DNA of 64,000 nt. It comes from Methylococcus mesophilus (GTDB lineage: Bacteria > Pseudomonadota > Gammaproteobacteria > Methylococcales > Methylococcaceae). The stretch spans positions 992,001 through 1,056,000 of the forward strand of contig NZ_CP110921.1 of the NCBI RefSeq assembly GCF_026247885.1, read 5' to 3'. Numbering within the stretch: position 1 is the first letter of the stretch; the number at the start of each line of letters is the position of its first letter. The notes under the pieces are model-generated. The model saw only the letters and a program-made list of their open reading frames with translations, ran no database searches and was not told the DNA's origin. This document shows, in pieces, positions 58,084 through 64,000 of this stretch. Made by a program: the position numbers and the translations under genes.

Positions 58084-60753
58084 TCAATGGCCAGGCACGG
58101 CGCCCAGCGCCGCCAGGATTTCGCCCAGGCGCAGATTCTGCTCCGGCGTGATCTCGCGGCCGGCGCTGTGTCCGGCGTTGTCTATCGCGAGTTTGCGGAA
58201 GGCTTCCAGCCAGTCGACGATGAAGGCCGCGGGGTAATTCAGCTCTTCCGCGCTGAGCTGAGGCAAGGCAGCCGCCGCGATCGCCGCCGGCGGTTCGAAC
58301 AGCCGGCGTCCACCTATCGGAGATTCCGGCCGGGCCGCAACCGACGTCTCGCCCAGTCCCAGCAGGTCGACGAATTCGCCGATGATTCGCCGCACCGCCA
58401 TCACCTGCTGGTCGACGATCCCGATGCGGGTGGTCCCGCGCATCTCTTCCAGCGGACGCAAGGCCTCGACCAGCTTCCTTTCCAGCCTGTGGCGGTCGAT
58501 GCCGGTGACGAGTTCGTCGCTCAGGATGCGGATGGCTTCCATGCTGAAAGCCAGATAGCGCAGCACGTCGGCGTTGTCCGGCAACGCCCGGAGCTGGCGG
58601 ATCCAAGCCGAGACCGCGGCCTTGGCGAAATTCTCGGCGCGGCCGCTGCGTTCCGGCACCGGCGCCGCTTCCGCGGGTTTCGACACCGGCAGATTGATGA
58701 GGCCGCGGCGTGCCGGGGCGGGTTTGGCGGCATCGGCTTCGCCTTCTTTGTCCACGTCGTCCGCGGTGAGATACAGCCGCCGCAACTGTTCGGCGGCGGG
58801 ATGCAGGCGGTAGAGCAGCTCGCCGAAGCCGTCCGGGGACTCGACCACTGCCTGGTAGAGCTGCTCGGCGCAGCGCTTTTTCTTTTCCACCTCGCCGGCG
58901 CCTTCGGCCAGGAAATACGGCAGCAGCCGGTGCTCGCCGATTTCCTGCTGGATCTTCACGACCTGCTCGCCGATCCGGTTCCATTTCGCCCCGAGCAGGC
59001 AGACGGTACACAGGTATTCGGCCAGCCGGGTCATGCCGCCGTCGTTGACGCTCAGCACCGCGTCCCAGGCCGCGCCGGCATCGCGGACATGGCGCTGCAC
59101 CGCTTCGTTGCCCACGAAAAACTCGCGCTGCCCGGCCAGCCGTTGGCGCTCCTCCTCCGACAGAAAATCGGTTTCCACGCCTTCCGCATCGACCTTGAAA
59201 GCGCTGCGCAGCATGCCGGGCTTGCGCACCATGAAGACGTTGTCGAACGGCTTGCCCTCGGTCCAGTCGTTCAGCCAGTCGCACTGGGCGAAACGCTCCA
59301 GCAGGGTGATGTGGACCATGTTGGCCCATTCCTGCTGCTGCTGCACGGCGGTCTGGCCCGGCTTGGCTTCCAGCCGGCGGTCGAGCTGGGTGACCACCCA
59401 GACCAGCCCCGGCGGGCGGGCGCCGCGGTCGGCCGGCGTCTCGCCCTGAGTGCCGTGGACCCAGGCCGAGAGGGCCGGCGCCAGCGAAGTGACCTCGATC
59501 TGGCTGTCGCAGCGGGTGCACATCAGGAGCACGTTCATCTCCTGATCCTCGGTGTAGCGCTCGAACAGATAGGCGACCTTGGCCCGCAGCATGAGCTGCG
59601 CCACCGGGTCGGCGTCCTCGCGCTTGAGCTGCTTGCGCACCTCGTCCAGGTCGGCGATGTCCAGCCGGCCGCGGTAGCCGGGAAAGTCCAGCAAATCGAC
59701 CTCTTCCAGCAGGCCGATCGCGGGGGCGTCGGCCAGCACGAAGCGCAGCTCCGCCGTCAGCGCCGCCAACACCGGGCGCGACACCGCCGCCTCGGCCAGG
59801 GTTTGGCCCTCGCGCTGGGGCAAGACCTTCAGGCTTTCGCCGCCGTCCTTGCCCAGCTTGTCCAGCACGTCCACGTTGAGGATGCTGTCCGGCCGCCAGG
59901 CCAGTTCGCCGCCGGTCTCGGACACCAGCGCGGCCAGCGGAACGAACACGGTACCGGCGTGCGACATCCGCGCCAGGGCCTCGGCCAGCAGGCGATAGGC
60001 GCGGGTCAGGTCGGGAATTTCGCCCCACAGCACCGACAGCAATTCCGCCCGGTGCTCGGTCCGCAGCCGAGGCGCGAGTTCGATCACCTTGGGCCAGTAG
60101 TCGGCGCGCAAGGGACCGAAGGATTTCTCGAAGCGGCGCTCGAAATAATCGATGAGGTCGATGACCTCGTCGCTGCTCAGGCCCCCGGTCGGCTCGGGCT
60201 GGCGCAAGGGTTCCAGCCGCCCCAGCAGGGCGCGGAGCTTGTCCGGATCGGTGTCGAAACTCACCCGCTCCCGGTCGAAGTCGTTGAAGAAGCTGTTGCC
60301 CAGGATCTTGGCGATGTCGCCTTCCGAGAACAGGGTCAGCTCGACCGGGAATCCCTGCGGCGCGGCGCTGGATTTGCGGGTGAAACGCGTCACCAGCCCC
60401 GTCGCCTCCTTGCCGCCGCCGGGCGGATTCAGATCGCCGATGAAATCGACCCGCTTGCCGTCCAGCAGCGTCTGCAGATCGCCCTCGGCGGAACGCGCCA
60501 GGGTGGAAATCAGATACGACTTGCCGGCCTGCGACATGCCGAAAACGCCGGCGGAGAAGGGGCGCTTGGCCGCCGCCCCCAGGCGCCGGCACAGGTTGCG
60601 CGAGCGCCTGAGCTTTTCGATCAGGCCGTCGCCCTCCCGGTCCAGCCGCTGGGCGTTGTTGCGCACCTCCGCCACCCAGTCCAGCGCCTCTCCCGCACCC
60701 CGGAAGATCGCGTCGCAGCGCTCGCTCAGTGACTTGTCGTCCCAGTTCGTCAT
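58084..60753 (-). CDS. srfC: SrfC-family P-loop GTPase-like protein
   Basis: An 889-aa protein of the SrfC 'virulence factor' family. A P-loop (GMSQAGKS, residues 72-79) and a G3-like DLLDFPGYRGR near residue 350 mark a dynamin-like GTPase head; VVTQLDRRLE may be the G4 element. The remainder is long and helical. Salmonella srfC lies in an srfABC operon and is annotated as an effector, but its biochemical role is not established. It follows SrfB by 10 bp with AAGGG before the ATG. No membrane helix is evident. Confidence 0.82.
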   Translation of the reverse strand: MTNWDDKSLSERCDAIFRGAGEALDWVAEVRNNAQRLDREGDGLIEKLRRSRNLCRRLGAAAKRPFSAGVFGMSQAGKSYLISTLARSAEGDLQTLLDGKRVDFIGDLNPPGGGKEATGLVTRFTRKSSAAPQGFPVELTLFSEGDIAKILGNSFFNDFDRERVSFDTDPDKLRALLGRLEPLRQPEPTGGLSSDEVIDLIDYFERRFEKSFGPLRADYWPKVIELAPRLRTEHRAELLSVLWGEIPDLTRAYRLLAEALARMSHAGTVFVPLAALVSETGGELAWRPDSILNVDVLDKLGKDGGESLKVLPQREGQTLAEAAVSRPVLAALTAELRFVLADAPAIGLLEEVDLLDFPGYRGRLDIADLDEVRKQLKREDADPVAQLMLRAKVAYLFERYTEDQEMNVLLMCTRCDSQIEVTSLAPALSAWVHGTQGETPADRGARPPGLVWVVTQLDRRLEAKPGQTAVQQQQEWANMVHITLLERFAQCDWLNDWTEGKPFDNVFMVRKPGMLRSAFKVDAEGVETDFLSEEERQRLAGQREFFVGNEAVQRHVRDAGAAWDAVLSVNDGGMTRLAEYLCTVCLLGAKWNRIGEQVVKIQQEIGEHRLLPYFLAEGAGEVEKKKRCAEQLYQAVVESPDGFGELLYRLHPAAEQLRRLYLTADDVDKEGEADAAKPAPARRGLINLPVSKPAEAAPVPERSGRAENFAKAAVSAWIRQLRALPDNADVLRYLAFSMEAIRILSDELVTGIDRHRLERKLVEALRPLEEMRGTTRIGIVDQQVMAVRRIIGEFVDLLGLGETSVAARPESPIGGRRLFEPPAAIAAAALPQLSAEELNYPAAFIVDWLEAFRKLAIDNAGHSAGREITPEQNLRLGEILAALGAVPGH

Positions 60754-60763
60754 GTGAATGCCC

Positions 60764-63754
60764 TTAACGGATGATGCTGCCCGTATCCAGCCAGTAGCTG
60801 CTCTCGCCGATGCCGACCGTGGTCAAAGTGTTGAGCTTGAGCACGATGTCGCGCGCCGGGTTGAGGGCGGTGCCCTGGCTGGTGACGGCGGAGGCCACGC
60901 TGAAGCTCTCGGGCCCCGCGCCCTTCTTGCGGTCCAGCTTGAGGGCGACCTGGATCACGGCGGGCGCGGTGCGGTCGGCGCTGGCGAGGAGCTGCTTGGC
61001 GCGTTCGCTCAGGTCCAGCACGTACAGCGGCGTCGCCGGCCAGCGCTCGGAGGCGAGCTGCCTGAACCCTAAAATCATCCGGGCGCGCATTTCGAACGGC
61101 TGCTCCGGAAGCTCGTAGTTCTCGTCGTCCAGATTGACGTCACGGTAATACACGTCGGCGTCCCGCAGCACGAGGTTCTGGTCGATCAGCCCCAGATGGC
61201 GGACGGTGGAGTACACCTTGTAGGCATGGGCCAGGAAGTTGAAGTTCGGGATGCGGCGGGCGCCGCCGACTTTGCAGATCATTGCGCCGACCACCGCGGT
61301 GGTCTTGGGGTCGCCGATCCGTCCGTCGCGGTGGAAGGGATACCAGACCCCGGCGCGGAACCCTGCCAGCGGGACGATTCGTTCGGGCGGCAGCGGCAGC
61401 AGGCGGCGGAACAGCGCCAGAATGCCCGGCATGCAGGAAGGCCGGCCGCTCAGTAAAAGGACGTCGCAGTGATAGAGGTGGACGATCTCGCACAGCGCCC
61501 GGATGGTCTTGCAGATCTCGAACTGGTCTTCCAGGAACAGCCGGTGCAGCCGGTGCAGATCGAAGGGAATCGCCACTTCGAGCAGGTCGAAGTCCCGGCT
61601 CCCCGCTCCGGTCGCCCGTTTCACCCCCAGCGCGAAATGCCGCACCACGTGTTCGGAAGGGCGGTCGTCCCCTGCCAGCAGCTCACCGATCTTCGGCGTG
61701 CGCGATTCGGACGGCAATGTCGGATCGAAGCGCTCGTAGGCATGCAACAGCTTCAGTCCCAGCGGATAGAACACCTCCAGGGCGAGTCGCTGACGCGAGG
61801 TACGATCCTGCACCGAGAGGGTCTCTGCACCGATGAGCTGCGACAGCAGCGGCGCGGGATCGGCCACGCCGAAATCCTGCAGCGCCGCTTCGATCGCCGG
61901 CACGATCATCTTCTGCACCGTCTCCAGCAGCAGATCGTCGCCAGCCACCTTGAAGCCGTCGCGAAAGCGCTGCTCCGGCAGGATGTAGACGTTGGCGCCC
62001 TGGCCATGGTCCAGCCGATAATCCGCCACCACCAGATCGCTGGTGCCGCCGCCGATGTCGATCGAGGCGACCGTGATCGCTTGGGCCACGCGGTCCGAAC
62101 CGGCCCGTCGGAGGGAACGGAAGAAATCCTCGGGTCGTCCGCCGAAATGTTCGTGGATGCCGCTGAACAGGAATACCGCCTGCGCGCAGGTGGCCTCGTC
62201 CCATTCCGTGTGGACGGTCGGGAAGCGCGGCCAAGCGGTGGAGTTGCCGGCCGCGTCCACCGCGTCGATGCCGTCGTCCTCCGGCTGCCAGCCCAGCGCC
62301 TTCCATACCAGAGCCATGGCCTGGCGCAAACGCGCCGCGAAGATCTGCCGCTCCGGCTTGGGCATGGAGGGCGGCACGGTGATGATGATGGAGCGCAGAT
62401 GCCTGGGCTTCTCCGGATCGCCCTGCTTGATCCGCTGGGCCGGGCTGTTGATCTGGCCGAGCGCATGGATGAGGATTTCGGCCAGGAAGAAGCACATCAA
62501 GGAGCTGCGCGAATATTTGGGCACGAACACCGGCATGCGCTCGGCCTCCGGCAGCTCGTGCAGGGCTTCGCCGCGTTCGTTGATCAGGTTGCTGAACGGC
62601 GCGCCGGTGGCGTGGGGTTCGATCTCCTCGCGGCTGTAGGCGACGTTGAAACGCCAGCCGGGTTCGTAGCGGTCTTCGTCCCAGAGGTAGCGCTTGGGGC
62701 TGGAAAGCCCGGTCGAGCCTTCGGTGCCGCGGCGGTGGTTGGCCAGCTGCGCCGCCTCTCGCCCCACCCGGACGATGGTCGGCCAGACGAAAGCGTCGTT
62801 GCGTCCGCTCTTGCAAGCCAGGTGCTCCTTGCCCAACAGGGCCTGGGCGAATTCCACCCGGCTCTCGAAGGGTTCGTGATAGACCTTGTGCGGCTCGGAC
62901 AGGTCGCGGATAGTGAGTTCGTAGCGGTTCTTCAGGCCATCGTGCTGCTGCGGGTGCTCCTCGACCAGGATGCCGCAGGTCCTGGAGTTGCCGACGTCCA
63001 GCACCAGATCCACCGGGATCGGCGCGTAGACGTCGTCAGGCGCGTTGCTGCGGACCCGGACTTCCGGGACACCGGCCCGCGTGCCGATCAGGTGCAGGAA
63101 ATTTAGATAATGGGCGTGATGGCTGAGCTGTTCAATCTCGCTGTCGACGTCTTCCGCCGGCAGCCGCAGCCTCGCCGCCGCCTCGTCGCGGAACACCTCC
63201 GCCAGCCATTGGTCCACCCAGGGCAGCTCCGGATACCAGCCCATCTCGTGCGCCCGGTGGGCGAGCTGGAAACTCGCGCCGGTCTGCACGTCGGCGCGGG
63301 TCGGCGCCAAATAGGCCGTAGCCTCGCGCGCCTCCAGCACCTGGGTGTCGAAAGCCAGCGTCAGGCGGTGGGTGTGGCCGCGCAGGTCCTCGCCTTCACC
63401 GAGCTTGACGATGCGGCCGCGGGCCCAGGTGGTGGGCCCCTGATCGAAGCGGCGCTGGGGACCGGCGCGCAGCATGGGCAGCGGCAGCCAGCAGCCGTCC
63501 AGCAGCTTGATGGACTCCTCCGTGCCGACGCTGAACTTGGGTTTGACCACCAGCACCGGATCGCCCGGATGCACGTGGCGCTCGCGCCGCTCGTCCCACT
63601 CCAGCCGCGCCAGCGAGCGCTGGCCGCTCTGCAAGGCGAACTCGCCGGGCGGCTCCCGGCGCAGATCCAGCGTCAGCCCGAAATCCATGAACTGGACCCC
63701 GCTGCGCATGATCAGCGTGGCGTTTTCGGCGAACTCCACCAACTCGCTCAGCAT
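60764..63754 (-). CDS. srfB: SrfB-family actin/Hsp70-like protein
   Basis: A 996-aa SrfB homologue, matching the family length of about 990-1000 aa. The first ~240 residues are a beta-rich domain of unknown role. Then LVLDVGNSRTCGIL (about 251-263) and SIDIGGGTSDLVV (about 564-576) form the two phosphate-binding loops of the actin/Hsp70/hexokinase (ASKHA) fold, with IIITVPPSMPKPERQ between them as in Hsp70. Late in the protein, DVLLLSGRPSCMPGI resembles the adenosine-binding loop. It is therefore a predicted ATPase or assembly factor. The family's cellular function is unsettled. Confidence 0.86.
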   Translation of the reverse strand: MLSELVEFAENATLIMRSGVQFMDFGLTLDLRREPPGEFALQSGQRSLARLEWDERRERHVHPGDPVLVVKPKFSVGTEESIKLLDGCWLPLPMLRAGPQRRFDQGPTTWARGRIVKLGEGEDLRGHTHRLTLAFDTQVLEAREATAYLAPTRADVQTGASFQLAHRAHEMGWYPELPWVDQWLAEVFRDEAAARLRLPAEDVDSEIEQLSHHAHYLNFLHLIGTRAGVPEVRVRSNAPDDVYAPIPVDLVLDVGNSRTCGILVEEHPQQHDGLKNRYELTIRDLSEPHKVYHEPFESRVEFAQALLGKEHLACKSGRNDAFVWPTIVRVGREAAQLANHRRGTEGSTGLSSPKRYLWDEDRYEPGWRFNVAYSREEIEPHATGAPFSNLINERGEALHELPEAERMPVFVPKYSRSSLMCFFLAEILIHALGQINSPAQRIKQGDPEKPRHLRSIIITVPPSMPKPERQIFAARLRQAMALVWKALGWQPEDDGIDAVDAAGNSTAWPRFPTVHTEWDEATCAQAVFLFSGIHEHFGGRPEDFFRSLRRAGSDRVAQAITVASIDIGGGTSDLVVADYRLDHGQGANVYILPEQRFRDGFKVAGDDLLLETVQKMIVPAIEAALQDFGVADPAPLLSQLIGAETLSVQDRTSRQRLALEVFYPLGLKLLHAYERFDPTLPSESRTPKIGELLAGDDRPSEHVVRHFALGVKRATGAGSRDFDLLEVAIPFDLHRLHRLFLEDQFEICKTIRALCEIVHLYHCDVLLLSGRPSCMPGILALFRRLLPLPPERIVPLAGFRAGVWYPFHRDGRIGDPKTTAVVGAMICKVGGARRIPNFNFLAHAYKVYSTVRHLGLIDQNLVLRDADVYYRDVNLDDENYELPEQPFEMRARMILGFRQLASERWPATPLYVLDLSERAKQLLASADRTAPAVIQVALKLDRKKGAGPESFSVASAVTSQGTALNPARDIVLKLNTLTTVGIGESSYWLDTGSIIR

Positions 63755-63775
63755 TCGGCTTCCCCGCTCGTTCCG

Positions 63776-64000
63776 CTATTTCTTGGTGATCCGGACATTG
63801 TAATCGGAGCCGTCCGGATTCTTGCCCTTGCACACGGCATGGCCTTGCGGGTCGGTGGCGCATTCCACCTTGGAGCGCTGTATGCTGCTGCCGTCGGGAC
63901 AGCGGATGTCGCCGGCCTGGTCGATTACCAGCTTGGAACCGCTGAAGCTGGAGGTCACCGGCGCGGTGCATTCCATCTCCTTGCCGCCGACCGAGCGCTT
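63776..64000 (-). CDS. C-terminal end of an upstream gene, possibly SrfA-like, partial
   Basis: Only 74 residues are visible; the gene continues beyond the right edge. They contain four Cys (MECTAPV, IRCPDGSS, VECATDP, AVCKGKN), suggesting disulfide bonds in an extracytoplasmic domain. It ends 21 bp before srfB on the same strand, where srfA lies in Salmonella, but the visible part is too short to identify the family. Confidence 0.5.
   Translation of the reverse strand, partial: KRSVGGKEMECTAPVTSSFSGSKLVIDQAGDIRCPDGSSIQRSKVECATDPQGHAVCKGKNPDGSDYNVRITKK

Noticed and set aside
58073-60592. Upstream extension of the Sel1-like frame across the whole of srfC (would give 1287 aa)
   Set aside because: The extension is out of frame with SrfC and is low-complexity Arg/Gly/Ala text; the ATG at 58072 just after the SrfC stop is the natural start.
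58087-60732. An 881-codon plus-strand open frame opposite srfC
   Set aside because: Antisense shadow of a GC-rich gene. The minus strand has the P-loop and start signals; the plus-strand product is His/Gln/Arg-rich without motifs.
1-64000. tRNA, rRNA, CRISPR arrays, prophage or transposase genes
   Set aside because: None was recognised on reading both strands. A tRNA-scanning program and an IS database search would be needed to exclude short or decayed examples.

Overview
The window is a GC-rich, densely packed chromosomal segment from a gammaproteobacterium. Three nif-associated genes (a cysE and a clpX paralogue behind a sigma-54/NifA-type promoter, then draT), an aerobic hydrogenase-maturation gene (hoxX) and an acetoin pathway would suit a nitrogen-fixing aerobe such as a Methylococcus-like methanotroph. 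That assignment is inference: no methane oxidation gene, rRNA or tRNA lies here.

Left third (1-21.4 kb), accessory and regulatory. A MOSC-ferredoxin reductase fusion runs in from the left edge. A NikR-family regulator that has lost most nickel ligands follows. A 10.6-kb block bounded by 32-bp direct repeats holds a MocR regulator divergent from an exporter-PhzF pair, a DJ-1 protein, a catalytically degenerate CCA-enzyme HD-domain protein, a secreted serine hydrolase, an SDR, a flavin-type oxidoreductase, a YedA-like exporter and a glutathione S-transferase stub cut at the repeat. Next come a TetR-controlled DevBCA/YbhGFSR-type efflux operon, a GlxA-type AraC regulator, hoxX, and a QseBC-like two-component pair.

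Middle (21.5-41.9 kb), mostly conserved housekeeping: trhP, rraA, a PduO-type cobalamin adenosyltransferase, ispH, a rhodanese, hslR, xseA, an OmpA-like lipoprotein, a coupled NTF2-GNAT-nitrilase operon, a DMT transporter, a DUF2231 protein and a lytic transglycosylase lipoprotein. Then the nif-type operon (55-aa ORF-cysE-clpX-draT, minus strand), the DgcN-DgcA pair, a DUF2721 protein and a malic enzyme.

Right part (42-52.8 kb), a mosaic: an AT-rich bile-salt-hydrolase-like gene, acetolactate synthase and acetolactate decarboxylase (acetoin synthesis) separated by a MITE-like element, a cluster of YCII/DUF1579/SRPBCC/VOC genes with two broken YCII copies, a seven-repeat GloVer protein, a dicarboxylate/amino-acid symporter, a SYLF lipoprotein and a Phd-PIN toxin-antitoxin pair.

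Right end (52.8-64 kb), one tightly coupled minus-strand operon and the most interesting system here: a possible SrfA end, SrfB (actin/Hsp70-like fold), SrfC (dynamin-like P-loop GTPase), a single-pass Sel1-like protein carrying an in-frame intergenic-repeat insertion, an exported VWA protein, and an ABC ATPase plus FtsX-type permease. The SrfABC families have no settled molecular role. Here translational overlaps tie them to a VWA protein and an ABC transporter, suggesting an NTP-driven envelope complex.
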